From contig JBLDXI010000042.1 in assembly GCA_047495785.1 (NCBI GenBank), forward strand, positions 4,588,001 to 4,652,000: a stretch of 64,000 bases of DNA, written 5' to 3'. The notes under the pieces were generated by a model that was given only the letters and a program-made list of their open reading frames with translations, had not been told where the DNA came from and did not search any database. Each line of letters begins with the position of its first letter. The first letter of the stretch is position 1. Position numbers and translations under genes: made by a program. This document shows positions 39,818 through 54,272 of this stretch, piece after piece. Source of the stretch: Lepidodermella squamata. Lineage: Eukaryota; Gastrotricha.

Positions 39818-40878
39818 TTGATTTATCAATTTCCTACTCATCGGCTACTTTATTATCAGATCGACTCGATTATTGGGGGTGATGATTCGCCGAGCGCATC
39901 AGACCGTGTCCAGGGCGGCGTTGTGCAGCGGGGCGCAATCAATCGTGACGTGGAACTCGACAACAATGACTATCTTCCTCCCCTTATTGATCCCGTACCT
40001 CCTTTCGCCAACCCGTTTCCTTCCATACCCGCCGCGGAAACAATGAAAAGGAAGCGTGGCCGTCCAAAAAAGGTGATGTTTAATTTGTCGCTTATATTTG
40101 TTAAATGAACTGTCTTTTTTTTAAGGTAGTTGCTCCGCCATCAAGTGCTCCGTCATCAAAAGCTCCGCCATCTCGTGCAAATCCTCAGCCGGTTGCCGCG
40201 AAGAAAGCGAAACCGGCCAACGCACCGGCGCGAATTTATTCTAGCGACGCGAAACTGTTCATTCTACTGTTTTTCCGCGATAATCTAGATTTGTTCCAAG
40301 GTGGAACCACGCAAAAGAGCACGCTATGGACGCGCTGTGCGGTTCTGATTCGACCACTGTTTGAAACTTTGAAAAATGTTAAAGGTTCCGAAATTTGTCA
40401 ACGGTTTCGCACTTGGCAAGGACGATTTCGGCTTGCGCACGACAACAATCTGAAATCTGGCACGCAGCGGATGGAAGTTGAATTCATGGAGGTTTGGGAA
40501 GAAATCTTCGCAGATAAAAGGCTGCTGGACCCGGACTATGTGGAAAATGCGGGTACGTCTGAGCAGAAGGTCGACTACAGCATCCCTGATCCTGACGACC
40601 CTGTTGTTACATCGAAAAATTCGGAGGAAGTCCAAGAAGCGATTGCGCGTGTGTCGAAGTTGTTACCTGAGCGAAAACAGCCGGCGAAATCACAAGTCGA
40701 TGCTCAAATCGAACGAAAAACCAACGGCAATGCGAAGAAGACCAAGGGCCAGGCCACCATCGCTGAATTGTCGCGTTTGACATCTACGATCGAGACCGTG
40801 GCAACGCAGCGAGAACGAGAACGTGAACGCCAACATCAAGAAAAAATGATGCTATTGAAAGAGTATCTTAAGAAGTAG
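39818..40878 (+). CDS. Harbinger-associated Myb/SANT-like protein
   Basis: Accessory protein that in Harbinger elements binds DNA and carries the transposase into the nucleus. The first exon (ending near 40071) closes in a KRKRGRPKK AT-hook or nuclear-signal stretch. An intron of about 55 nt (gtgatg ... tttaag) joins it to VVAPPSSAPSSKAPP. The second exon has a trihelix/Myb-like block (ARIYSSDAKLFILLFF, SEICQRFRTWQGRF, FMEVWEEIFADKRL) and a charged C-terminal helix (ERERERQHQEKMMLLKEYL), stop TAG at 40878. The true start Met in the first exon is uncertain; a first ATG is not obvious and the frame opens at a non-ATG codon, so 39818 is only the limit of the frame. Confidence 0.7.
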
Positions 40879-41010
40879 TAGATTTCTCCAAATTGATTGT
40901 CTTTGAAAAGATGGTATAAACTAAACGGGCTATGGGCGTTTTCGAACTTGCGAAATTTTTGTATTTTTAGATTATTCTTAAATTTGCATTTGTGGCGGAG
41001 AATTTCTTTC

Positions 41011-42356
41011 ATGGCTAATGCTCCGGCTAACCTAATGGCTGTTCTCGAGCTGTTCGCGGAAGATGATACGGATGAAGAGTTGGATGAGCTGATTGCTGCT
41101 GCCGGTGTTGCAGTTGGCAATTTCTTTCGGTTCCGTCTGAATGAGCAGGTGATTTACCGCGTTGACAATTTCTTTGAAGAAATAGTCCCCCAAATGTGGG
41201 AAGAACAGTACCGGCGCTATTTTCGATACGCTCCACAAACTGTTCGTCAATTGATCGAGCTATTGCGAAGACGAGTCGAATATCAGTACGGTGATCTGGA
41301 GAAAATTGTTCATCTTTTCCTCAATTTTTCTGCAACAATCGACCCGATTCATCGGCTCGCAAACCTTTACAACTACTCCGAAACAACTGCCTGGCGGCGA
41401 ATCAATCTCGTTACCGATTGGCTTTGCGATCTATCTCCGGAGCTCATCACATGGCCTGACCCCGCTCAACGCGTCCAAATCGCCGCTGATTGGGAGGAAG
41501 AAACAGGTTTTGCAGCGATTGGAGCGTTAGACTGCAGTTTGATTCGAATTACACCGCCTTCCACTCCAGGTCGAAACAAGTACTTTTCGCGAAAACACAC
41601 AAGTGCCATCGTCTTACAAGCTGTCTGTTCCCGCCGCAAGGAGTTCACGGATATTTTCGTAGGCTTTATCGGTTCGGCCCATGATTCAAGAGTGCTCAGA
41701 AACTCCCAGCTATACCGGAACGCCACTCAAAATTACAATGTAAGTTCGATTTATACCCTTTCACGTTTGAAGCAACGAAATTTTCATTACATTTGCGAAA
41801 AAATCACACAAAATTGCAATTTACGAATTTGTCAGGTGCACGGTGAAACTACTAATTTTTTGCTTTCATTAAGGAATTTTTTGGAGGTAATTCATTCTTA
41901 CTGGGAGACTCTGGCTATCAGCCCCGACGCTGGTGTGTCACTCCATTCCGCCAAACCGATAACATCACCCCCGAAGAACGGAATTTCAATTATCGTCACT
42001 CCGTCGCGAGAGTGATAATTGAACAGGCATTCGGGCTTCTCAAGCAAAAATGGCGGCGGCTCTATCACCTACAATTTCGCCTCAATATTCGGCCCAGTGT
42101 TCGTTTCACGAAAGCGATGTGTGTACTACATAATTTCGGCATCCGAGTGGAGGGTGACGCTTACAATAACTTGCCCGATGAAGACCCGTTGCCGGCTCAA
42201 CTTCTCGAGGCAGATCTGCAACTACAAGATGATTTTCTCGCAAATCTCGCTAACCATGAAAACGATGACGGGAATGCGGCGAACCAGGCGGAGGGCGAAG
42301 AAAGGCGACAGGAAATTATGGCTAATTTACCTTTAGAATGGCTTCTAGATGCTTGA
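41011..42356 (+). CDS. PIF/Harbinger transposase (DDE nuclease)
   Basis: Cuts and moves the surrounding element. The two exons are 41011-41739 and 41874-42356, joined in phase 0 (AAT|gtaagt ... aag|GAA), 403 residues. The catalytic triad of the DDE_4 type is visible: Asp in IGALDCSLIRI, Asp in FIGSAHDSRVLRNSQLY, and Glu in ARVIIEQAFGLLKQKWRRL after LLGDSGYQPRRWCVTPFR. An upstream helix-turn-helix segment (LANLYNYSETTAWRRINLV) precedes the nuclease. No stop or frameshift interrupts it. The acidic tail is unremarkable. Confidence 0.9.
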
Positions 42357-42851
42357 TTTATGCAAAAAACAAGAATTTGCTTAATTTTCGAAAATAAAAT
42401 AATGTTTTTTTCTAATTTTACTCGCAAAATAATTTCGAACAGATGTCGCCTCTTTGGCACTATTTTCGTGAATAAAAACAGCTTGGCAACATTTTTACAA
42501 GTGTGTCGGACGCATTTCATATTTTTTTGTTTTTTTTTATTATTTTTTTCATGGCGATGAAATAGACCCATGTTACACTCAAAAAAGAAAAATGTTTTTC
42601 GGCCTTTCATTATTCTCGCGAGTTTAAGCCAGATTATCCACGTCAGGACGGAAATCAGCGGCAGTTGAATAAACAACGTTGTTGATTTTTATTTTTAGCA
42701 AAATGCCCGTTACACGCTCGGAAGAATAAAAAATGGAATTTCACAATTGAAAATGACTTTTCAGTGAGTGGATGAAATACACCCTCTGTTTTAATAAAAT
42801 TAATAGCCAATCATTCAGTTTCAAAATAGGTAGTCGTAATAAGCAGGTCGA

Positions 42852-43600
42852 TTACTTGAAGCCAAGAAAAGCTGTCAAGTTGCGAAGGTGCGTCGCAGCT
42901 CGAGCGTTGGGCGCAACTGGCTGACCGTAGAACTCGAGCAGCTGTCGGACAACGGCACCATTGGCAGCCGTGTTCATGGCGTTCAGCGCGGCGAGGGACT
43001 CCGGGGCTCCAGCAACCGCCATCGCTTCCATTCGCTGGTTGCGCGGGTACCGGATGGCGACGACGGCCGTAGGGCGCCTGGCTGACGACTGGTTCGCCGC
43101 ATTGGCTAGCTGGGCTCTTTCAAGTTCACTGCACAAAAAAGAAATGAATAAAATTTGCAAAAATGAATTCAATAATTATTTGAATAAAAGCTTTTCGCTC
43201 ACCTTTCGAATTGAGCAGCGGCCAAGTTGGTCAACAAATTGCCGTTTGCCGCCACGTTTGCCTCGATTCGATTCATCTGGGCTTGCATGTTCATCAGCAG
43301 CTGGATCACCTGCTGCTGGCCACCTTGGCCTTCGCCTTCGACAAACGCTGGATAATTGGCTCGAACACGTTCCATCAGATAATAATGAAAGCAATTTTGC
43401 AATGTAGGTCGGAAATTATCAATGAGCAGTGAGGCTAGAACTGTCAAACGAAATAATGGGCTCAAGTCGCATTTAAATACTACGTGTGACTTACCCGGGC
43501 CGATAGATGGCAGCTGGTGATGGATCAGCAGCAGTTGGGCAATCTCACCAGGCGCACCTTTTGTTGAGGCAAATCCCCTACGACCTACGATTATCGCCTC
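42852..43600 (-). CDS. Orphan family copy B, three-exon gene of unknown function
   Basis: Not a family I can name. Exons read from about 43600 to 43496 (…GAPGEIAQLLLIHHQL, SIGP, donor gtaagt), then 43443-43203 (VLASLLIDNFRPTLQN, ERVRANYPAFVEGEG, LLMNMQAQMNRIEANVAANG) and 43128-42852 (ELERAQLANAANQ, AVAGAPESLAALNAMNT, LRNLTAFLGFK, TAA). Phases agree. The protein is mostly helical, with a heptad-like middle (MNMQAQMNRIEANV) that suggests a short coiled coil. The N-terminus is unresolved: relative to copy A there are two extra A bases near 43560 that shift the frame, so a different first exon or a defect is possible. Same structure as 58639-59412 and as the pseudogene at 28081. Confidence 0.55.
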
Positions 43601-43639
43601 AGCGTATTTTTAGCATACGTGCAATAAAAGCACAAGCCG

Positions 43640-44640
43640 CCTCATTTGCCAACGCCATGCGCTCATTTAACTCTTAAAACAGCAATAACAACCACAACAG
43701 ACGAGGTCCTCGGAATTGGAACTCGCCAAAAATGCGTGTAATTGCTATTCCCAACTCGTGGAGAGTAATTTTTCGAAGGGCAAGCTGCAAGAACACGCTT
43801 GGAATTACCAAGTCACGAGTCCTGTAATGCCAGTGACTTTCAGGTCTCGAGGTAATATATCGATTTTATCACGCGGCTTTGTTTTATTATGAGAAGTGCG
43901 AATACCGCCGTCGATTTTTTCTTCATCAGCGCTCACATCAGACGAGCTTCCAACATTTTTCTTCATTTTCAACCATTGCCCCTGATTTTCAATAAATCAG
44001 CCCATCCCTATTAGTCAGCCAGTTATTTTTAGTGGAAACCCTGTATACACTGTGAGTTATCGATTTCAATGTCATTATAAACGCCGGGGCTTGCAGTGAT
44101 GAATAATTGAAACCAGATCGAAAGAGAGAATGCGGGACAATATTTTCACAAGTCTGAAACTTACTTCGAATCTATTTTCTGGGCAATGGTTCTGAATTCA
44201 AGTTTACATACAGAAACTTCCATCTTTGACTTTGTTTCCTTAAATGGAACAATTTTCCAATTAAAATTATACCTATCCATTTTTAGTAGTTGACTTTTTA
44301 ATACTATGCCATGTGTGAATCTTCTGATGGTTCCTCAGGTGCTTCATTAAGTTCGTGAGTGTCCGAAGACCAAGCCATCAATCCAACGTGGAGAACCTTT
44401 AATGACTAGTTATTTAGTCACGAGGTAGCGCTTTCTCTCATTTCTATTATGAAAGAAAAAACGTGAGCGGCTACTAAAAATGATAGGTAGGTATAGCTTC
44501 CATTCTTCTCGCTATCTTTGCGATCGAATTAACGTGTACTGCTGTGAAGTGCTTAAAGTGAGAAATAATAATAATAATAGACTCTTGAGGAATAACACAT
44601 AATAGATTGCACCGTAATCACTCGAAAAATCTATAAATTT
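43640..44640. other. Intergenic DNA
   Basis: No supported gene or repeat. Reading frames are short and AT-biased. Confidence 0.4.
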
Positions 44641-44673
44641 TTTGAAATAAATTAAATTCAATAATTTTACTCA

Positions 44674-45065
44674 GATTTTATGAAGTCTACGAGGAAGTTT
44701 CCTGCCTCGCAGAAAATGACGGCCTCAAAAGGGTCGACATTATCGCCTTCAATAAAAACACGAGAGAAGGGTGGATCTTGGACCCTACCATCCGCTTCGA
44801 AAAAAGCCCAGATCAAGCCCTGGAAGTCGACAAAGAAAAACGGGCACACTACGAGCCTTGCGCAGAATACTTCAAGGAAAGATACAATCTAACTTCCCTC
44901 GAAGTAATCGGTCTCTTCGTTGGAGCCCGTGGTACCATCACCAAGTTCTTCCGTGACTTCGCAAAACGTCTCGAACTACCGCAGTCACTCATGTGCGACA
45001 TCGTCATTTCAACGATAAAAGACTCATGCAAAATCATAAATAATCATTTGTACGGAAAGAATTAG
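44674..45065 (+). mobile_element. C-terminal endonuclease-like fragment of a non-LTR retrotransposon
   Basis: After a good acceptor (ttttactcag) at about 44673 the frame reads FYEVYEEVSCLAENDG, RVDIIAFNK, GWILDPTIRFE, EKRAHYEPCAEYF, VIGLFVGARGTITKFF and NNHLYGKN, stop at 45065. The pattern VDIIAF...DPTIRFE resembles the restriction-like endonuclease domain at the C-terminus of R2/NeSL-type retrotransposons. The reverse transcriptase is not in the adjacent DNA, so this is a 5'-truncated copy or a captured exon. The endonuclease part itself is uninterrupted. Confidence 0.55.
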
Positions 45066-45069
45066 TTAA

Positions 45070-46600
45070 ATGTAAATACCCGCGTCTATAGGCAAACTGT
45101 TACTTAGTATCAGTCGGATCATTGTTTTAACAATAAACTACTACTGTAATTGCGCTCTTTTGACGTAAATTTGTGTAATTTATTCATGGCACAAGTGATA
45201 TTGATTGGCGGTTCGAAAATTGGGCACAACCGCATCCCATCTACATTCGCCAGCTATTCGAACCCGATTACGTAGCTCCTATCATTCCTTAATTCGATAC
45301 CACGGAAGAGCTGTAATGAGCATTTCTGATCGTATAGTTTATTAAAAAGGGCGTGCCAGAGCTGAATGATTTAAATTGAGCGTTTCGACCCTAAATTGGA
45401 GGCTGCAACACTAGATTTCCTCGAACTATGGGTTTTCGATTATTTGCGCCTTTGATGGGCGACAGTGCGATATCAATTTTACAAATCCGTGATTTTCGAT
45501 ACGAGTATAATGGAGCCAACGTTTGAAATGATCTTACTTACCTGAGGGTGCCAGAAAGTTGAAATTTATATCGTCAAGAATTCGAAAATTGTAGCATGGG
45601 GCTGAACATCAATTTCGGTGATATTCGGATCCATTGGAAAGGTCCCGTCTATCCGTTGGGACCAATCCGGGAAAACTTTCACCCCGGCAGAAGGACAAGA
45701 AAATAAACCAAGTTACAGAAAAACCAACTACTCGCTGGTCTCGAATCTAGGAACCTACGTTTTCCCCTTCCCTATAAAGTAACCGCGTAAGTCCGAACAA
45801 TTGTAAAAAGTAAAAACAATACCACGTAACAAAACGTATGATTTCTTTTATTTTTCGCGTTACATTTCATGTTTAGGCTTCTCTTTCCTCTTCTTCTTCT
45901 TAGTATTCAAATATCAAAAGAACCCAAAAATTTATAATAACAATAGCATTTTAAACCTGGCTTCAAGGTGCTCACTTGAAACGGCTCGACTGGGACACGT
46001 GTAGCGTGTAGCGGACCTCGTCAAAGCCTCAAGTTAATTATCATCGTCATTAACAATAGCAATTTTGATAGACACAATTATTGTGGTATTTTTCCATTAT
46101 TTTCATCATCAAAGCAAAAAATTGCGCAGTTTTGAAGGTATATTTTTTCATTTCGCAGTGCAGTGTCACGAAACCTTACTATCACTGTACATCTACAACG
46201 AAACGTGCTTTCAGCCAGACTCATCATAATTCTTTCAAAAATCGAAGTGAAAAAACAAATGACGATTTTTTGGTTTCCACACACACACACTTCAGACACA
46301 TTTTGGCGGCGGCGGTGGTTTCAAAAACCCAAGCATGAACAAGTAAAAAAGAGAAATGTTAGTTGTAATATATATGCAAAGAAATGTTTCCATAGCTTCC
46401 GTATTACACATAATTAAAAATAGTAGCCTCCATAATATTTTTTCAATATAATTTTTATATCTAGTTGAAAATTTTAAGTCGATCAGAATTTTATGAAGAT
46501 ACAAAAACCACGAGAAAAAAACATAACCAAAAAAGGAGAGCGAGAATGTAAGGTCGATAGATAGTCGGTTTTCGAATAAGCTAAAAGTGACTATAACGTT
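45070..46600. other. Intergenic DNA downstream of polyhomeotic
   Basis: No supported gene. AT-rich, with a CA microsatellite near 46278 and a GGC tract near 46307. Confidence 0.4.
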
Positions 46601-46614
46601 GCGTTTGTTGCCCA

Positions 46615-49600
46615 TCACGTCGCTTTATTCGTTATAGGCGATACTACGGAAGACGCGGCGGCTTGTTGCTGTGATAGGCGAGACGAAGGCACGGGCGGTG
46701 AGCCGCCCAGCGACGAGGAAGCGCCGCCGCCTGACGATGGCCCGGGCGCGGATCCGCTCAGGGCGTTCAGGCGACTGGCGATTTTGAGAACCGGACCGAT
46801 TTTTAGACCCATCAAATTGACCATGGTATCGGATTTTAACAACAGCAACGCTGGACCGTCAATTTCCTAACAAATAAATCCAACACAATAAATTATAGAT
46901 AACTCGAGAAATTTCAGTATAGCTTGATGGAAAATAAATTTTCCGAGTTTTTCCATTGCGAAAAGATTGATGGAACAATTTATAAAAAAAATTATTATTA
47001 AAATATTTTGGTTGAAAATTGAGAATTTCAGGGATTTTATTTTTGGAATTTAAAATTTCAACTGGTTGAAAATCAAGAAAAAATAGCCGAAGTTTTGGGA
47101 CCCTTCCTTTGCAGACTTCGGGACATCGGTGCTCCCGATCACCTATAAATATCGCCAATTTTTTTAAGAAATTCAATTCATAATCAAAATTCAAGATATT
47201 TAATTTTGAACTTCAGCTATGAATTTTAGTTGCCTTGAGTTTTCTTCTATTTAATTAAATATTTTCCGAATTGCATACCTGTTCGAGGAATTTCTGCGCC
47301 GCTTCTTCGCAACCGGGTATACTTTTGATAAAATCGTTAACATCCGTAACGAGCCACTGACTCGGCGGCTTGCCATTCGCCACCGGGTTCGTACCCGGCG
47401 AATTTGTCGCCGAACTCGTCGAAACAGCGGGTTGCGGCAACGGCGACATGAGATACGACGGCAACAGAGCCGTCGCAGCGCCAATACTCGGCGCGACTGC
47501 CTTCGCCGGCGATACTGCTGGCCGTTGTTGTGGTGACACCTGTTGCTGCGCTTTCACCAACGAATTGCTGTCCGCGTGGAATTTCTTCTTCTGTTTCTGA
47601 GACGCTGTGGCATAGTCGTGCCGCACTTGAGAATAGCACCTGAAGCCGCACAGCCGATTGCCTGAAAAATATAGGTCGTAATTAGAAAGCAAGTCACGGA
47701 ATACCGCCACGATATAACTTTATTAGTCATAGCTAACATTTCAGCCCAAATCATGATATAATACAGCGTGTCCCATTAGTAACGCAAGCAAAGAAAATAA
47801 ACTGAAAAGGGTTCAGAAACTCTAAAATGAGACGCGAAGTCACATCTCTTGGCCAGAAAAATTTAGAAATATTCAAAAAATTACGAGATTAGTGATCAAG
47901 TATGTAACTTGATAATAGGATTTATCAAGTCCGGGGAAATTTGGTCCAACCGGATAAAATACCGAAAATTACCGAACCAGTTAACGGGATTTCTCCGGTT
48001 AAAGTTTCATTTTTTTCGGTTAAATCGCGGTTAAAAGATGAAATATTCCCTCGGTAGGTTTAATTTAAAAAAATTATTTGAATTTCCTATAAAAGTTGCC
48101 AAATTGAACATTTGTTGCGCAATTTCTGGGAAACGCTTTATAATGTTGGTTTGAGTCAATAGCGAAATTATTTCAACAGCCATGTGACCAAAACTTTGAC
48201 AATTCCTCCTTAAAATGAGTCATCGATTTTGGGTGGCTTTTTTAGCTAACCAAACTAACATCTAAAAACTAATATATCTTCAATTCTCCCGAGTAAATTG
48301 GGGAAAAATAATGGAAATTTAGACCATTTCAATAATTCAATTCTCAAAGTGTCAATCAAGTCGGGCAGATAATCAAATTTTGCAACTCTTTCAAGTGCAG
48401 ACTTTAACGCCCTTTTTCTCAGCGACACTTATGGGCCTCGTTTTGAAATATTTAGTCTCCCTTCATTGAAGTTGAAATTGAAGTAAAAATTTCGGGTTTT
48501 TTCAAATATTCGAATATCTTCAAACCCCACCTTTCATTCGTTAACAGTCTTGGCATTTTCAATATTTTGGTCAACGCATCAATTTTTTTAAATTAAATGA
48601 GATATTTATATCCATAACGTACCTTTGAAAGAATAGCTCTTTGAGCCTCGAACCGGTGGGGCAATAGCACTTTTGCACTTGAAACACTTGACCGAGCCGC
48701 CTGGACTCGCTGCTTGCGGCTGCGAAACCGCAGAGGCATTCGATTGCGTCGACGAATTGCGCCTCGCTCGCTTTTGCGGCTGCTTCGCCGAACCCTCCTC
48801 GCTGCTAGCTTCCTCCTCCTCCTCCGTTACGTACTCCACCCTTTCGAGCGGCGAATCGGCCAAAATCGGCTGATCACTCTCCAATATCACAAAGCCATCA
48901 ATCACGTGCGTGACAATATTCGGCCGTTTCTTCGCAACTTTCTGCTTCAATACTTCAGGTTTTTTCTTCTTTTTCGGCGAATTTTCAGGTTGCTGCTTTA
49001 CGGATGCATTTTCAACACCTTCCTTCGCCTTCTTCCGCGATGGTTCGTCAAAACTACTCGTCCGTTTTTGCTTCACCTTCGCCGGTTCAGTTCTCACGGC
49101 ATTGTCACACGCTTCTTCAGTCGAATGTTGCGGCTCAGTTTTAACTGGAGCGACAATTTCCTTCGGTTTCTCCGGGCTTTTCACCGGCGACGTGACTGGA
49201 ATTTGCGGCTCTTGGTGAGGCTGGGGTTGCACGATTTCCACCTGTTGCTGTTGGCTAGACGTACTCGGTTGCGGGGCGATAATTGCCTGAGGGGCGGTCG
49301 ATCCGTTCGTCGAAAACGAAGTCGGCTGTTGGGGCCCGGCTTGGTCGGGCGTCGTCGCGGCATTCTGCGGTTGTTGTTGCTGCTGCTGAGGCTGCACAGG
49401 GGCAGTAGGTAAGGTGCACAAATAAATAACGGGCTGTGGTTGCGTGGAAGGCTGGATTTGCCGTGTTGGTTTCTGAAAAATACAAAAAAACATGTAATTA
49501 TTCAGCAAAACTATTAAATATTAATTATTCTAAATAATCTCTAAGAATTTCTTCTACTAGAAAACTGATTCCTTATTAAATTCTTTTGCTCAACTAGCAT

Positions 49601-51368
49601 GATTTCAGGTCAATATTCAACATAAAATTTTGCTTCCTCATAAAGCTAATAATAACCAATCCCGGATATTTAGTTATATTGAAGCTTCCGGTAATCGATC
49701 ATCACTAAAATGTCCTAAAATTAAAATTAACTTGTCTACTAAATTTTGTTAAATTGCCGCACAACTGGTATTTTTAGGTTTTTGCATTTTCAATGTCTAT
49801 TGTCGACCCTTCAATTAAGCAACACTTATTATCAGTGCTGATATACACGAATACAATAGAGGATTCATCAAGACGACGACAACAACTTGGTGCAAGGTCA
49901 TTAAAACACGAAAATATATGTAACAATAGCAAACCGGCATGATGGGTCGGTGGTTTTGAGGCATCCGAATCTGCTGCTGTTGCTGCAGTTGTTGAGAAGG
50001 GGGTGATGGGATTTTCGCTCCTCCAACGAGTTGCTGAGATTTCATTTGATCCTGATCTACTGTTGGCCTCATTTTCGGTAAAACCATTGGCCTTCCTTGG
50101 GTTGCAGTCATAGCACTCATTCCACCATTGTTCTAAACGAAAGATTTCCGTAACATCTATGTGAGCTATTCAAAATAACTTACCACTTCAATATGATTCG
50201 ATTGCTGATGAATTTTATTGCTGCCATTGCCGTTGGGCGCGGGTAAAATAGGCTGAATTTCGCGTTGTCTTTGGGCTTGAGCCAATTGTTGCTGTTGCTT
50301 CGGTTGAATTCGACTATGTAACATAACTTGCTGCTGTGCAGCTTGAGCTAATCGTTGATCGTTGGCTAAAAATGAGCCCATCGGGCTATCAGGCGCAATT
50401 TTCAACAATTGAGGCCCGGCGGTCAAGACTGTATTAGCACCACTAGGCATTTTGTTGCCTGGAAATCGAGTTAAAAACTGAACGGGCTGCCCGTGGAAAC
50501 TGACGATGCCGCTAGGTTGAATTCGAATTAATGAATTAGCTGGTATAAGCGGGGTGTCAGTCTGAGCGGGCGGGACAAGAGATTTCTGAGGGAAATTGAC
50601 GGGTTGAATTGAACCACTGTTTGTCGCCCCATCATCCGCTCCAGGTGGCGGAGGAGATTTCAAAGTTCTAGGAAGAAAAATTACTAGCATGTAATATAAT
50701 GTTTTGAAGAGGTAATTTACTGTATCGGTCCGTGCTTTAACATATTATTAGCGGCGGATGCTTGGGACACGGCGCCTCGATTCTGCGGTGGAACTGGCAT
50801 CTATTGTACAAATTAATAAGCATTTTGCGATACAAACTGGAATTTCAATTGCCTTGGGTCTTTGAGCTTCGACTTGATGACGCGGAGCGCTATTACCATT
50901 GTTGCCAGGTCTGTTTTGAACAAGCCCTTGGACGCTTCTGAGCCTTTCCAAATCAACACCTCCGACGGCTAGTTGATGATGTACCGGGTTCATATGGGGC
51001 CCATGCACTGTTTTCTGCGGTGATCGGTTCTGTGGAATTTGCCTTTGCTGGGAAACATTAGGCAACGGAGACGGAGATGACTGATGAGAAGTTGCACGCG
51101 GCGGTTGGCGTGCTATATGATGCTGAGAGTTGGAGGACTGAGAATGGGGAACTCCTTGCCGCGAAGCTGCTGCTGAAGCATCGTGGGAAATAGGCTGTAA
51201 TGACGGAACTTTAGGAGGGCTGCTCATTGTTGGAGCAGGTGGTGAATTATCGCTCAGCCGATCGTTAACAGACGGAGCTCTTCTCGGGGATGATACTGAG
51301 AGATCCAAGGCACCATTGTCAACATGTTCTACAGGCTCAGTTTTACTCACTGAATTTAGTAAGGGCAT
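46615..51368 (-). CDS. ph: Polyhomeotic/PHC Polycomb protein, complete
   Basis: Subunit of Polycomb repressive complex 1; its SAM domain polymerises to compact chromatin. Seven exons read 51368-50838, 50800-50721, 50667-50184, 50132-49935, 49472-48623, 47661-47279 and 46866-46615, all in phase, 925 residues. The N-terminal two thirds are Gln/Pro/Ser-rich. Then come the HD1-like block (NIVTHVIDGFVILESDQPIL), a split FCS zinc finger (CFKCKSAIAP ... RLCGFRCYSQ) and the SAM domain (WLVTDVNDFIKSIPGC, EIDGPALLLLKSDTMVNLMG, KIGPVLKIASRL). This order is the PHC signature. The intron between exons 1 and 2 (50837-50801) is only 37 nt. An acidic Glu run follows HD1. Confidence 0.93.
47762..48141. mobile_element. 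Tc1/mariner-type MITE in a polyhomeotic intron, copy 1
   Basis: Starts TACAGCGTGTCCCATTAGTA and ends in a degraded complement (TTGCGCAATTTCTGGGAAAC...GCTTTATA). A homologous copy is at 59681-60048. Its interior shares GGTTCAGAAACTCTAAAAT and AGGTTTAATTTAAAAAAATT with that copy. No protein. Confidence 0.55.
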
Positions 51369-51379
51369 TATAAGGCTAA

Positions 51380-53828
<2,449 letters not shown>

Positions 53829-54272
53829 TCTATATAGTGATTTTATCGTCTTAAATCGCCACTGCACTTTGTATCTCAGATATTTTTTTGTGTTTGGAGA
53901 ATATATGTGATCTCGTTTGAATTATTCCCACAAAATCACGCCTAATCCCACCACGAAATGGATTCAGCTTCATATTTTTGATTTTTTACGATTTTTCCCA
54001 TCGGCCACTGAAGAATTTGAACCATAATGCAATATTGTGATATTATGCAATATGCTGCGACCAATTTGAATGAGAGGAAACGTTCGATTTACGAGTGTTT
54101 AAATCGTAAAAACGTATCTCGTAGAATATGTGATATTAATCTTGGTAGCGAACAATTTGCCGTGGATCTGCTATTTATCATTTCATAAAAAAAAATTCGT
54201 AAATTTGGCTAAATATGTGTTGATTATCGAAGTAAAAGTTTTATAAGAGAATTCTTGTCTTTTTCACGTAGA

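Larger units (their letters stand above)
39392..42569 (+). mobile_element. Complete PIF/Harbinger DNA transposon (3.18 kb)
   Basis: Terminal inverted repeats GGGTCTATTTCACCGCCATG (39392-) and its near complement (CATGGCGATGAAATAGACCC, ending 42569) differ by one base. A 3-bp target duplication, ATG, lies on each side (39389-39391 and 42570-42572). Inside are the two genes typical of the superfamily, both forward and apparently intact: a Myb/SANT-like DNA-binding protein and a DDE transposase. The motif GTGTCGGAC occurs at both ends (about 39475, 39578, 42501), a possible subterminal binding site. Nothing visible prevents it from being autonomous. Confidence 0.92.

Noticed and set aside
48714-49412. 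232-codon plus-strand frame rich in Arg, Leu and Phe
   Set aside because: It is the antisense shadow of polyhomeotic exon 5, whose Gln, Glu and Lys codons give Leu, Phe and Arg on the other strand.
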